DNA of 64,000 bases from Silene latifolia. Its lineage: Eukaryota; Streptophyta; Magnoliopsida; Caryophyllales; Caryophyllaceae. Under the pieces are notes generated by a model. That model was given only the letters and a program-made list of their open reading frames with translations, was not told the DNA's origin and did no database searches. This document shows, one piece after another, positions 47,363-59,645 of this stretch. Position numbers and translations under genes: made by a program. The stretch is taken from contig NC_133538.1 in assembly GCF_048544455.1 (NCBI RefSeq), positions 40,683,969 through 40,747,968 on the forward strand, read 5' to 3'. The first letter of the stretch is position 1. Each line of letters opens with the position of its first letter.

Positions 47363-48968
47363 CTAATCTTCCATCATGCTATCATCACCACTTCCCTCAT
47401 GAGAAGTGGTCACATTACCACTTTCCTTGTCATTTGCTTCTTCACTTTCTTCCTCATCTTCCTCATCATCATCTTCACCATCCTTTTCTTCTTCACTTGC
47501 TTCTTCCTCAATATTATCATCAACTTCTTCATCATTTCCAACAACCTCATTGTCACCCAAAACGACCCTAGATGCATCCGGAAATAAGACTTCTATCCGC
47601 CCAACTAGGCAAAGGACAAGATGGATCAAGTAGTCCTTGCCTAGCTAAATGTAGGAGGGGTGGATATTGAGACAAGTAGGCATTTTTCCGATCTTCATAG
47701 GCTTGCTTGTGCATTGCTTGCATGAGAAGAGTCACATAGTCTTTCCCAACTTCAACTCCTTCCGGCTTGAACTCTTCATATTCAAAGGGTTAAGGTGGTA
47801 TGACAATGGAAGAGGAGGTCATTTCAAGATCACCCTTTTGTTGTTGAATGATATACTCGGCTTCTTTGGAAAGGGGAAGTAGATAATTGGTCCGGTGGAC
47901 GCTTAGACGGAAAATCTTTGAAGGCAAGGTGAACGATCTAGCTTCACTAGTTAGCCATCCATACTTAGTGTCAAGGGGGTTATGGGCAACCCACTTGAAC
48001 TTGTGAATCATAGTATGCATATCAACAAGATGGCCACCCTCCTTTGCTTTGTACTTGTTATCCTTATTGAAGTTAGGATCAAAGTGCTTGGTTAGGAGTG
48101 TAACTAGGCCGCCATTGACAATAACGGTCGTGCCCTTCTTCCCACAATCAATATTGAGCCATCTATCTACCAAGAGCCTCAAAGAATTGTAAGGCTTGGT
48201 GTGCACTCTTCCGATATTCAAAGCCGATTCAAGGAGAATAAAATCAAGTCTTGTGAAATGGTTGGTATCTTTCCTAGCAATTATGGTGTTACCCACGACC
48301 TTGTGCCATACTCTTATGCCCGGATGGTGCACCAAAAGAGCACGACTCGCATGAAAATCCTCAAATTTCTTCCCGGAGATTGCCTCCCAAAGAGGTTCGG
48401 GGTCATACTTTCCATAACTCTTAAAATAACTTGGTTCATCACTAAGACCCAAAATTTCACCCAATTCCCTAAAGATAATGCGTCTACTAACATTAGCTAG
48501 ACGAAACTCGATATTCTCCCTATTCTCAACTTTGGTGACTTTCAAAGAACTTAAAAATTCCAAGGTAAGGGAGGGGTATGTCAATTCCCTTGTTTCAAAC
48601 AATTTCTTCAACCCCATGGCATTGAAAAAGGCTTTTGTTTGTTCAAGAACACCCTATTTTTCTAAGGTATCTTCACATATGAATTTGGTGGATTGTAATG
48701 ACTTCATAGCAAACTTGACAAAGGTATTTCTATGGGTATCGGAAATAAAAGTTACCTCCGGATAATGTAAAAGTTGATCAATTACCGGAGTAGAAGGTGT
48801 TGTTGCTCCCATAGAAGGTTGTTGTTGTTGTTGCACTTCCAAGTTTGGTGTTGCTACCACCATAGCCAATGCTTTCTTTGTTTGAAGAGCCTTTTGCCTT
48901 TGTGAGAGTGCCTTAGCCTTTGATGCCTTTTTTGCTCCCTTAGTCCTTGCCATTGATGATCTAACCAA
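47363..48968 (-). pseudogene. Athila ORF1-type protein of element F
   Basis: The likely start is 48953 (MARTKGAKKASKAKAL, a basic N-terminus). A stop near 48652 interrupts, then the open frame 48617-47790 has the conserved ORF1 block (YPSLTLEFLSSLKV, FRELGEILGLSD, WLTSEARSFTLPSKI). After another stop at 47787-47789 and a frameshift near 47580, an acidic tail (EEVDDNIEEEASEEEKD, 47629-47363) ends the protein. It resembles the Pfam 'Arabidopsis retrotransposon ORF-1' (ATHILA, PF03078) family, whose function is unclear and which usually lies downstream of pol. Here it follows gag-protease directly. Confidence 0.75.
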
Positions 48969-49978
48969 GAAAAGAATGAAAAATCTTCAATTTGTAGTAT
49001 GCCCAAATCGATTTGAAGGTGAAAGGCTTTGCCTTTATGGAAACAAAAATCGACTCAAAGGTTGAAGATTTTGTGCTTGGTTTTGATTTTTGTTGAGGAA
49101 GGAGTGATTAATTTGTTGTTGGAAGGATGGTTTGATTTGATTTTGGTGAATGTTGTTGAGGGTTTTTGTTTTTGTGATGGAGAGGATGAGGGTTTTGATG
49201 TTGTGGGTAGTGTTTATGAATGAATGAATGAATGAATGAAGGTGGGAGGGGTTTTAAAGAGACCGAAATTTTCGAATCTGCAGGGGCAATCCGTGCGGAT
49301 TCTGCCCTTTCTGAACTTTGCTAAACTCGCCTAAAGACGGGCGGATTTGTGACAATCCGCTCGGATTTGCTGAACACGGGACGGGCGGATTTGCTTAAAG
49401 ACGGACGGATTTCAGTCCAGAAAATTTTGCTTGTTTTCCTCACCAGAAAGACGGACGTCTTTCTTACAAGACGGACGGATTCTTCAAGACGGGCGGATTC
49501 TTCACAGGACGCCCGGATTCAGTCACAGTCAAGAATTTTTCAAAATTTAGCTCAGTTCAGGACGGGCGTCTTTTCTCCAATACGCTCGGATTCTTCAAGA
49601 CGGGCGGATTCTCTGGAATCCGCTCGGATTCTTCCCCTGTGTACACGGATTCAGTTCCATCCGTGCACATTGCATTTCCCATACCGTTCTTCCATTCTTT
49701 CTTCAAGTCTTGTGTTCATCATTGTGGGGGCACTACTAAGGCATGGATAGCCTAGGCAATTGCCATCCCTACACTAAGCTAAAAGCACTACACATCAATT
49801 GAAATCGTTAGTCCCTCCCTCACTTCTCTCAAACATGACAATTATTTTGATCAAAGTAAATAAAAATCCAAAGATGACAAAAATGCAATACAAGAATTGA
49901 AATGTAAGTTAGGGAGTTAGAAATATTTACAAGCGGTGGTTTAGGGAGGACTCCACCAAACTCTCATTCTTGATGAGA
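48969..49978 (-). other. Spacer of element F with palindrome-rich segment
   Basis: This lies between the gag-protease and ORF1 frames. At 49276-49675 it holds many copies of AATCCG, CGGATT and GACGGGCGGATT in both orientations, the same motif as in the LTR. A GAAT tetranucleotide microsatellite is at 49217-49240. Confidence 0.7.
49217..49240. repeat. GAAT microsatellite
   Basis: Six consecutive tetranucleotide units. Confidence 0.85.
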
Positions 49979-51610
49979 TGTCAAGGGGGTATGTCCAAGG
50001 TGTTGTTGATGTTGCTCAACACCTTGAAGAAGTAATCAAAAGCTTGTTCATTATCATGGTAGAGGTTCTCAATAGACCGTGGCCCTTGTTGTTGGTCTTG
50101 ATCGATGGCATTACCAATGTAGGGATTAAAAATCCCTTCAAATTCGTCGTCCCAAAGACCACAAACACTTCATTGAGTTGATCATTGAAAATCTCTTGCT
50201 TAGATGGAGACGACTCTCCCAATTTCTTCTCTTGGCCAATGAGGCCATCCTCTTCTTCCTTGGTTGATTTTGATGAGCTTTGCAAGCTCTCCTTGTCACA
50301 ATTCACTTGCTCTTTGAATGGAGCTTCTTCAATTTTCTTCTTCTATTGGAGTTCCGTTTTCTTCCTTTCATCTTTTTGGCTATAATGATCAATCATGAAA
50401 CATGGCTCATGCAAACGAGGAGCTCTCCTAGTCTTGTCAAGATTAAACGTTATGCTTTCATCTCCCACTTCTAGAGTGAGCTCACCATGTTTCACATCAA
50501 TTACTGCATCGGCGGTGTGTAGGAAAGATCTTCCTAGGATGATTGGAATGTTGGAATCTTCCTCCATATCAACAATGACAAAGTCCACCGGGATGAAAAA
50601 CTTCCCAATTTGCACGGGGACATCTTCCCATATCTCTAGCGGTGTCTTCGTTGATCTATCGGCCATTTGAAGTGTGATGTTGGTGCATTTAAGCTCTCCC
50701 ATCCCCAACCTTTTACTCACCGAGTACGGCATGACACTCACACTAGCCCCTAGATCACATAAGGCTTTGTTGATCGTTGTGTCGCCAATGGTACACGGTA
50801 TTGAGAAGCTTCCCAGATCCTTTAACTTTGGAGGTGAACTCCCTTGAAGTATTACACTACTCACCTTAGTGAAGGCGATAGTCTCAAGCTTCCAAAGCCT
50901 TATGTGATCTATCGGCCATTTGAAGTGTGATGTTGGTGCATTTAAGCTCTCCCATCCCCAACCTTTTACTCACCGAGTACGGCATGACACTCACACTAGC
51001 CCCTAGATCACATAAGGCTTTGTTGATCGTTGTGTCGCCAATGGTACACGGTATTGAGAAGCTTCCTAGATCCTTTAACTTTGGAGGTGAACTCCCTTGA
51101 AGTTTTGCACTACTCACCTTAGTGAAGGCGATAGTCTCAAGCTTCCGGATCGACTTCTTCTTTGTGAGGATATCTTTCATGTATTTCGCATAGGCCGGAA
51201 CGTGATTGATTAATTCCGTGAAAGGAATTGAGACTTCTAAATTCTTCACAATTTCCATGAACTTTCCAAGTTTATCATCAAATTTGGGCTTGGCTTGACG
51301 ACTTGGGAAAGGAAGTCTAATCACAATGGGCTCCTTCTCCTTGGTCTTGTCTTCATTTTTCTTTGAACTTTCTTCTTTTGATGATTCTCCATCTTTGGAG
51401 TTTTGCACAATTTCTTCCTTTTCACTAGCTTCCACAACTTCATCCTCAACTTGCTTCTTCGGTGCTTCATACCTTGTACCACTTCTCAAGTGAATGGCAC
51501 TAACCGTTTCATGTCTAGGGGGATTACTTTGAGGTGGTAATTGCCCCTTTTGTCTTTGTGAGCTTGAAGATGCTAGTTGAGTCAATTGTGTTTCCAACAT
51601 CTTGGTGTGA
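49979..51610 (-). pseudogene. Gag C-terminus and aspartic protease of element F, with internal duplication
   Basis: The frame 51600-50884 begins at MLETQLTQLAS, the end of gag, then an acidic linker and the protease core (CDLGASVSVMPYSVSKRLGMG). The active site has the Asp-Leu-Gly form typical of Athila proteases. A tandem copy of about 242 bp (50652-50893 and 50905-51146, offset 253 bp) repeats the core, and the second core continues in frame 50864-50343 to the protease end (IPIILGRSFLHTADAVIDVK). After a stop near 50343 a tail remains readable, with a frameshift, to about 49979. No polymerase follows. Confidence 0.85.
50652..51146 (-). repeat. Tandem duplication within the protease of F
   Basis: Two nearly identical 242-bp copies (50652-50893, 50905-51146) are separated by 11 bp. 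Differences are few, so the duplication is recent. Confidence 0.9.
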
Positions 51611-51611
51611 T

Positions 51612-53030
51612 CTAAAATGTTGTTGATGGTGGTTTCCTTTCTTGGCTATCTTTTTGCATTTGAGTGAAAAATTCTTGTTGATTCTTTTGCATTTGGAGGA
51701 CCGCTTTTTGGACATCAAAGCCTTGGTCATTTTGGTGATTGTATGGATTTTGATTTTGGTAACCTTGGTTTTGATTGTAAAAGGGTCTTTGATTTTGGTT
51801 TCTCATGGGTGGTGGAGTGTATGTTGTTTGAGGGTTTTGAACATTTTGGCTTTTGTATGAGAGATTTGGAAGGAATTTGGTGTTTTCATTGTAAAAGTTG
51901 GAATAAGGGGTACCACTCTTGTATGCTTGGAAAGCATTCACTTGTTCATTTGTTCCCCTACATTCACCTTGGTCATGTCCCAAAGTTCCACAATTCTCAC
52001 ATATCCCACTTGGGATTGATGAGGATGCCGTCATGGCATTAACATGATGCTTTGATGATTTTGAGTTTTCCTCAAGTCTAGCCATAGCTTGTTCAAACTT
52101 CAAGTTGATTGTGTCAATGTGAGCACTAAGTTGAGCACCCAATTGAGTAACGGAGTCCATTTCATGCTTTCCTCCTCTAGTAGCCTTGCGAGGTCTACTA
52201 TATTGTGAGTTATGGACCGCCATTTCCTCAATCTTGTTCCATGTTTGATTGTCATCAACTTCGGTGAACATTCCATTTGATCCCGTATTGAGAATGTTCC
52301 TAGAATCTTCATATAAACCATTCCAAAATTGTTGCACCAAAAACCATTCGCTAAGTCCATGGTGAGGACATGAGCGACAAATTCCCTTGAACCTCTCCCA
52401 AGCTTCATACAAAGACTCTTCATCCCTTTGCTTAAAACCCGTAATTTGAGCTCTTAGCATGTTAGTCTTTTCCGGTGGGTAGAATTTTTTGTAGAAAGCT
52501 AGAGCCAACTTCTTCCAAGAATCTATTCCAAGGGTGGCCTTATCAAGTCCCTTCAACCATTGCTTCGCGTTGCCGATTAAGGAAAAAGGAAATAAGACCC
52601 ATCTAATTTGGTCTTGAGTCACGCCCGTTTGAGAGATAGCATCACAATAGTCGCAAAAGGTTTCCATATGAGAATGAGGGTCCTCACTAGGCATCCCCCC
52701 GAATTGGCTCCTCTCAACTAATTGGATGAAGACGGACTTGGCAATAAAATTTCCGGTTAGATGTTGCGGTGTAGCAGTACCATTTGGTAGATTCTCCTCG
52801 GTGGGTACGGAGTGTGACGAGAATTTTGGCATTGTAGGTGGATTTTATGGGATATTGTGTAATGGGTTTTCTTCTCCTTCTATTGCGAAAGGATTGACAA
52901 ACTTACTAGTGGGTTGGACAACTTCACTAATACCTCGTGAATTCCTCCTAATAACTCTCCTATTGTTCGTCAAGGTTCTTTCGATTTCACGGTCAAAAGG
53001 TAACAAATCACCTTGTAACCTTCTAGACAT
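51612..53030 (-). pseudogene. Gag of element F (Athila type)
   Basis: The start MSRRLQGDLLPFDREIERT at 53030 is typical of Athila gag. One in-frame TAA (52842-52844) interrupts, and the frame continues 52832-51612 for 406 codons. It contains the gag domain (PFSLIGNAKQWLKGL, ITGFKQRDEESLYEAWERFK, FWNGLYEDSRNILN), a zinc knuckle CENCGTLGHDQGEC, and a Gln/Asn-rich C-terminal part. A one-base shift near 51630 joins it to the next frame. Gag packages the element RNA. This is the best preserved coding region of F. Confidence 0.9.
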
Positions 53031-53149
53031 GCAAAATATCAAACAACTCGAAAACAATTAGAACAAACCTTGAGGAGTTTTACTTCCTCAAGGCGAAGAA
53101 AGACACAACTAATGACAATAAAAAGAAATCTAAATCAAACAAACACCGT

Positions 53150-53164
53150 CCCCGCAAACGCGCA
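53150..53164 (-). promoter_or_regulatory. Decayed primer-binding site of element F
   Basis: The minus strand reads TGCGCGTTTGCGGGG, a damaged form of TGGCGCCGTTGCYGGGG seen in E. It adjoins the 5' LTR across six T. Confidence 0.55.
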
Positions 53165-53169
53165 TTTTT

Positions 53170-54924
53170 TGATGCGATCCCGCTAAGTGTTCACAAATTA
53201 AGATGTGGTCGTTGGTCACGGTCGAATCAAAACACAATTTATAGCTCCACAAACAACTCTACAATTAGTAAAGAGGCAAGTAAAGGTCGGATCCCAAGGG
53301 ACGGGAGTTAAAATGAGATTTCTATTGTAACTAGTGGTGTCTAAGGGGGTGTCACAAATTGGGTTGATGTAGAAGGTTACTAAACTAAAATAGCAATGAA
53401 AATAATCAAGCAAGATGAATTAAAGAGGTGTAAACAATTGATTAAAGGCACTAGGGTGTCATGGGATCATAGGGGAATCATGGGATATGACCATACAAAC
53501 ATGTTCTCAAATTATAAGCAAGCAATTATTGTTGTGATGGATTGAGTTGGGTTATTTCTTACAATCCTAGGAAAGTTTGGGTCTCGGAGCCGAATCGATT
53601 AGATTGTACAACACCTACAAGTCGACTTAATCTTCCCTACTCAACAACATGCATGGTCTAATGAGACTCGAGTTGGGTTATGTCTTACAAGTCTCATTGA
53701 AAAGATAGAAGATGATAGTAAATGCAAGGATTCATAGGCTTAGCATTTTATCAAAATATAACATGTGCATGAGTTGAGATCAAAACAAGCAAGCAAATAA
53801 AACATGAAAGCATATTAATTTAAGCATGAATCATTCCCCATGTTGGTTTCCCCTAATCACCCATTAACCCTAGCTAAGAGACTACTCACTCATTATCATG
53901 TTGATCATGCTAGCAAGGTTGTCAATCATACCAACAATATGAAACATGATGAATAAATGAAAATAATTAACAATAATTAAAGAGGGATTAAGAGATTATA
54001 CCTACTAATGATTCCAATAATAAAGCAAAGATAAAAGAAGTACTTGAATGCTTGATTGAGAGGTTGTCAATCTCCCAACAATAACCCAAATAATCTTCAA
54101 TTACCCAAAATAAAGGATGAACAAAAGAGAGATTAAAGAACTAAAACTTGGATTAAAACTTGATTAATACTTGATTACAATATTAAAGAGAGATTTGATT
54201 GATATTAACTACACTAATTATTGATAAGAAGAACATGATCCTCTAATTAGACTAATGGGGTATTTATAGTGGAAATTAGGGAGGATGCATTAGGGTTAAC
54301 TAAGGGCTAAACTAGTAATTACACTTTTTAAGTTGAGCAAGGAGGAGCCGGTATTTTCTGAGAGAAGGGCTTCTTTCTTCGTAGCTTGGAGAAGACAATC
54401 CGTCTTTGTGCTAGAATTCGGGCGGAATAGGGTCGGGACGGGCGGATTTCGCGTTGGAATCCGAGCGGATTCGGGGTAATCTGGGCGGATTGTGGAGAGG
54501 GAATCCGAGCGGATTGTGGCAAAGCCGCTCGGATTGTCTTCTTTGGGACGGACGGATTGGTGACAATCCGCTCGGATTGTCAGTCAGCAACAAATCTTCT
54601 TCTTTTCTTCCCTTTTCTTCATAAATTCCTTGGGGATTTCCTTTGGGACTCAAGGATCTTTTCTCAACATTGCTCTTCTACTATAATATGTACAAAGGCC
54701 TTCTAATCTTGTCTCTCCTTGATGCTTGGTCACTGAATTCGATCAATTTAGTCTCGTTTTGCATGAAAATGCAAGATTCTTACTCCTTTCCTACCAAGGG
54801 ATCAAAATCTCAAAGAATATGCAAAACAAAGAACTAAAGATAAGAAATGACCCAAATAAGCACTAAAAAGCATGGAAACAAGGCTAATTCGGGGGCTAAA
54901 TATGCGCCAATTATGGTCACATCA
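53170..54924 (-). repeat. 5' LTR of element F
   Basis: This is 1755 bp and nearly identical to 43548-45304. TATA box at 54261-54269 (minus); palindrome array at 54395-54581. Confidence 0.93.
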
Positions 54925-55474
54925 TTATGTTTGATGAAATGCTTGATTGACAACCTAGCATGATTCTTTTATCTTTTCAACAAGACTTGTAAGATATCAG
55001 CTAACTCAAGGCTTGTTAGACCATGCATATAGTTTAATAGGGAGAACCAAGTTGATGTAGGTGTTGTAAAGTTTTGATCAACTCGGCTCCGAGACCTAAG
55101 TATCCCTAGGAATTGTAAGACATAAGCTAACTCGATTCCAACAATAATAATTGCTTGCATCTATGTGACTCATTTATGTTATCTCACCATGATTCCCCTA
55201 TGATACCATGACACCCTAGTATCTTTAATCATTTGTTTACATCTCCATTTCTATTTACTTACCTTGCTCTTCATTTGTTTGCATTTCCTTGTCATAGTTT
55301 AGAACACAATCTCAAATCCATATTAATCGTGACACTTTCACAACTTAGAATAGATAGACGTAGGTCCCAAAACACACTGTTCCGTGGATCAACCTCGACT
55401 TAACAACTTATTAATTGTTTGTTGAGAATATAAATGTGTTTGATTAAGTGAACAACAACTCGCTCACATCAAAA

Positions 55475-55491
55475 TGGCGCCGTTGCTGGGG
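55475..55491 (+). promoter_or_regulatory. Primer-binding site of element E
   Basis: TGGCGCCGTTGCTGGGG resembles the tRNA-Asp primer site used by Athila-type elements, three bases after the 5' LTR. Confidence 0.85.
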
Positions 55492-56260
55492 ACGGTGTTT
55501 TGTTATTAAGTTCTTGTTTGTTTGTCAATTTTAATTGTGCCTTAACCTTGAGTAACTTATTCCTCAAGGTTGTTCATACCATTTCATTGTAGTTTCCGGG
55601 TTTGAAGTTGTTTTCTTGTTTTAGCAATGATGATGGCACAAAGCTTTCAACAAGAAGGGTATAGACAAAGTGGAGCATATGGGTATGACATGTATGAATG
55701 GAGAGGGTTTGTTGAGCAAGAAAACACACAACTACCCTACAACTTCTACAATGGAAACCCAAATTATCCCACAAACTTTCCACACCAAAGCTCCCACATC
55801 CAATATCCACAACAACCACCTTCCCAAAACCCACTTTACAACCAATTCCAAATGCCATTCTATAATCAACAACTACAACATAACCACCCTCCCACCCACC
55901 CACAACAAGAAAATGAGCATGACTTTGACATAAAAGATGTGGTTCTCCAAATGCTAAAAGACCAACAAGATTTCTTCACACAAAGGTTATAAAATAACCA
56001 AGCTAGAGACATTGTTCTCAAAACATTGTTTTTTTTCGATAAAATGTAAGTATATTAAAGAAAAAAAACCGTCACCATACAACACGAGATTCGGAATAAA
56101 CCAAACCCTCGTACCAACCTCATACAAACATGGGTCGACCCATTATCTGGTCATCAACAAAAACAAAAAGGGATAGAACCCTAGTTTAGACAACAAAAAC
56201 AGATCCCTCATCCAAATCGTCACAATCCTTCATCTAATCTCTTTCATCTTCAATCTACGA

Positions 56261-59200
56261 TCAAACTGCGCAATGCTTTAATCGATCCATTAAGCTTCTA
56301 TCTTGATTACCCATCACAATCGGCTGGTAGCTCAAGATGTGGATCTTCATTTCTTTACATATCAGTGTCGCCAATTTCTGGGGATGCAAAATGGTAAGCT
56401 CGTGTTTGCTTTGATTTCTTTGCCTCCATATGTAGTGAATACTTGCATTATAGAATGCATTAATCCAATTAGTCCACAAATCTGAGCCTTTCAAATTTAA
56501 TCTCCAGGTGATGGAGTCCGTGTGCGGGAATCTGGTTCCTATCATCCTTTCAAGATGTTGAAGAACTCGTCTGCTTGTATACACATTCAAAAAGAGATGC
56601 TTGGAGCTTTCATTTGCCATACCATATATACAACGGTGTATCTGTCTCGAAAATACCTAGCTTATGCAGTTTTTCATTGGTATTAAGACTGTTATGGTGA
56701 TATATCCAAGCTAAAAAACCATGTTTAGAAATCGTCAGCTTGTTCCATATGAGAGCAGACCAGCTAATCTTATCCCCCCTGAGTCTTATCATTTCGTAGC
56801 CCCTTGCTATGGTGTACCCCTTGTGTGATGTCCAAATTTGTTGCTGATAAGAATTGAGGAACATTTCTTTAGTTTGGCAGATTTTCCTCCAAGCCCAACT
56901 AGAGTTACTGGTAGGATGATAATCTAGCCAATCTTTTCCTTTTATATAAACCTGATTGACCCATTTGACCCAAAGATGGTCAGATTTTGAGGCAATCCAC
57001 CACACCATTTTTCCCACTGCTGCTTGATTCCAGAGAGAATCATTTTTCAAACCAAGGCCCCCTTCATTTTTTGGCTTACAAATTTTGTCCCAGGAGACAA
57101 GTGGAGATCTCATGTAATCAACTCCCCCATCCCATAAGAAGTTTCTACAAATGCTTTCAATTCTGTGTATAACACCTTGTGGTAGAATGAACATACTAGC
57201 CCAATAATTATGAAGGGTGTTAAGCACAGATTGTATCAAAACTAGCCTTCCTGCATAGGATAGTTTCCTTGCCCCTAGGTTCCTTATTCTTTGAACAATT
57301 TTATCAATGAGAGGCCTGCAGTCCTTTGCATTCAGTCTTGTGGTCTTGATAGGGACTCCAAGATATTTAAAAGGGAGAGTCCCTTCAACCATACCTGATA
57401 CCTGCAATATCTCCTGCCTCAGTGTATTCTTGACCCCATTAAAATAGGCATTTGACTTCCCCTTACTCATGTGGAGACCAGATGAGTGAGAAAAAGTAGC
57501 AAAAGTTCTAAGGATAGTCATCATAGAGGGGGCATCTCCCTTGCAGAAGAGGAGTAGGTCATCTGCAAACATAAGATGAGTCAATTTCATAGGTTTTCAA
57601 AGGGGATGATACCTGAAATCTCTGGTTACAGTAGTATGCTCTAGTAATCTGGATAAATATTCCATGCATACAGTCAAAAGGAGAGGAGAAAGAGGGTCCC
57701 CCTGCCTGAGTCCCCTTTGTCCTTTAAAAAAACCAAAAACATTGCCATTGAGGTTAAGAGAATAGCTGGCTGTAGTGACACATTTCATTATCCATCCTCT
57801 GAACTGATCCGGGAAATTTAAGGCATGGAGCATTTGGTCTAAAAATTCCCATTCAATGGTATCATATGCTTTCTGAAGGTCCATTTTGAATAGGCACCTA
57901 GGGGAAGCAGCTTGTCTGTCATATAGTCTAACTATGTCTTGGCATATTAAAATATTCTCCATGATACTTCTACCCTGTATGAATCCCCCTTGATTTTGAG
58001 CAATTAAATCTGGGAGTATGCTGGCCATCCTGTTGCATAGTAGCTTAGAGATACACTTGTAAATAACATTGCAAAGAGGCAATTGGTCCGCATCTTGAAG
58101 CACACTTGTGGGTCTATCAACCTTTGGAATCAAAGTGATCATAGTATTATTAATCTGTCTGAGAATCTGACCTGAATCAAAGAAATCCATTATAGCAACA
58201 GTGACCTCATCCCCAATGATATCCCAGCTGTCTTTATAAAATTTACTTGAATAGCCATCTGGACCTGGTGCCTTATCATCAGGGATATGGAAAATAATAT
58301 TTTTGATCTCATCCTTAGACACGAGGGGCAAGTAGGGCGCCTCTTGTGATCCTCATTGCAAATTCTTCCTTTGTTTACAATGGACTGTTAACCCTGGTGG
58401 TAGTGGCCTTTGAGCCCAAAGAAAGATCTCATAGTAATTAAGAAAAACAGATTGAATACCTTCTTGATTAGTATGAGTTTTATTCAGTGATCTCGTAATC
58501 CGCAAATAAAATGTTTATTCCTTCTAGCTTTGATAACACCATGGAAATAAGCTGTATTAGCATCCTCATCCTTTAACCAGTGGGCTTTAGCTTTCTGTTT
58601 AAGGAAAGCCAGTTTAGCTTTTTGTAAAGAGGCAGAGACCTAATGTGCTTCATACTCTTGCTGTACCAAATTCTCATCTCCTGGTGATAAAGTAAGTTGT
58701 TCCTGCAGATGAGTTAATTTGATCATAGCAATATCAGCTTTATTCTCAATGTCTGAATAGCAATTCCTATTAATCTTCTTAAGCTCAGGCTTTAGGAGTT
58801 TCAGTTTCCTGATGACCCCATACATCTTAGTCCTAGGGATATGCTGATTCCATACATCTGTAACACACTTTTGAAATCCATTGGCAAAGCTCCACATGTT
58901 AAAATACTTAAAAGGCCTTTTTTTATTCCCTCCCAGCAACCCCTTACTGACCAGGCACGGGGTATGGTCAAAAAGACCTTCGGGTAAAAAGTTAGCCAAG
59001 AAATCAGGGTAAGAAACATTCCACTCATGGTTCACAAACAACCTGTCCACTCTACTATAAATTTTAGTGACTGGAGGTTGCTTATTGTTCCAAGTATAGA
59101 AGGCTCCAAAGAGTCGCTAAATCCATGAGACCACAATCTTGTAAGCAATCATAGAAGGGTTCTGATTCAGCTATAGAAACATTTCCACCCAGCCTTTCAT

Positions 59201-59645
59201 TAGTCTGCAAAACACAATTAAAATCACCCCCAATGATCCAAGGTCCATTAATCTGTTGAGCAATACTTTTGAGGTTGAGCCAGAGGGACTCCCTTTCCCC
59301 CACACCATTAAAAGCAAAGACAATGGTATGAAAAAACTGCATTTAATCAATCTTATTAACCACATGCATATGAATGAACTGAGCATCATATTGTAGGAAT
59401 TGAATGTCAAACATGTGTGGTTTCCACAGAATCCATACCCTTCCCCCAGAGTGGAAGTTGTTATTTGTGGTGATACTCCAGTCAGAAAAAATTTTATTAG
59501 CTATACTATGGAAATTATCCGTCTTTATTTTAGTCTCTAGTAGACCAAACATACCAACATTATTATTGTGAAGGAAATTATTCACATCAACTTGTTTTCC
59601 TTCCTTATTCATACCTCTTACATTCCAAAATCCAAACTTAATCAT
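56261..59645 (-). pseudogene. LINE ORF2: endonuclease and reverse transcriptase
   Basis: The frame begins MIKFGFWNVRGMNKEGK, the start of an APE-type endonuclease, and has the motifs ETK and GGDFNCV and the segment SRVDRLFVNHEW. A TAA at 59343-59345 and later frameshifts break it. The RT frame 58331-57597 has DKAPGPDGYSSKFY, GFIQGRSIMENI, FKMDLQKAYD and GLRQGDPLSPLL. The frame 57590-56610 has the catalytic FADD (LTHLMFADDLLLF). The end (56620-56261) resembles the zf-RVT domain of plant LINEs. The protein nicks target DNA and copies the RNA in place. It is non-functional here. Confidence 0.9.

Larger units (their letters stand above)
43548..54924 (-). mobile_element. Element F: complete Athila-derived retrotransposon with gag, protease and ORF1 but no polymerase
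   Basis: LTRs are 43548-45304 (1757 bp) and 53170-54924 (1755 bp), starting TGATGCGATCC and ending GGTCACATCA on the plus strand, with exact TTATG duplications. The minus-strand order is 5' LTR, decayed primer site (53150-53164), gag (53030-51612), gag end and protease (51600-49979), a GC-rich palindrome region, Athila ORF1 (48968-47363), 3' non-coding part, purine tract and 3' LTR. Reverse transcriptase, RNase H and integrase are absent. It inserted, reversed, into the LTR of its relative E. Confidence 0.93.
42182..55471 (+). repeat. 5' LTR of element E, split by element F
   Basis: Pieces are 42182-43547 and 54930-55471. The TTATG at 43543-43547 is duplicated at 54925-54929. The first 70 bp align with the minus-strand start of F's LTR (shared GCATATTTAG and CTATGCTTTTTAGTG-like segments), so E and F are related. 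A TATA box is at 42935-42947 and an array of GGACG..CGTCC motifs at 42711-42845. Confidence 0.85.

Noticed and set aside
47360..47633. Plus-strand frames rich in Ser, Phe and Ile
   Set aside because: They are the complement of the acidic tail of the ORF1 protein.
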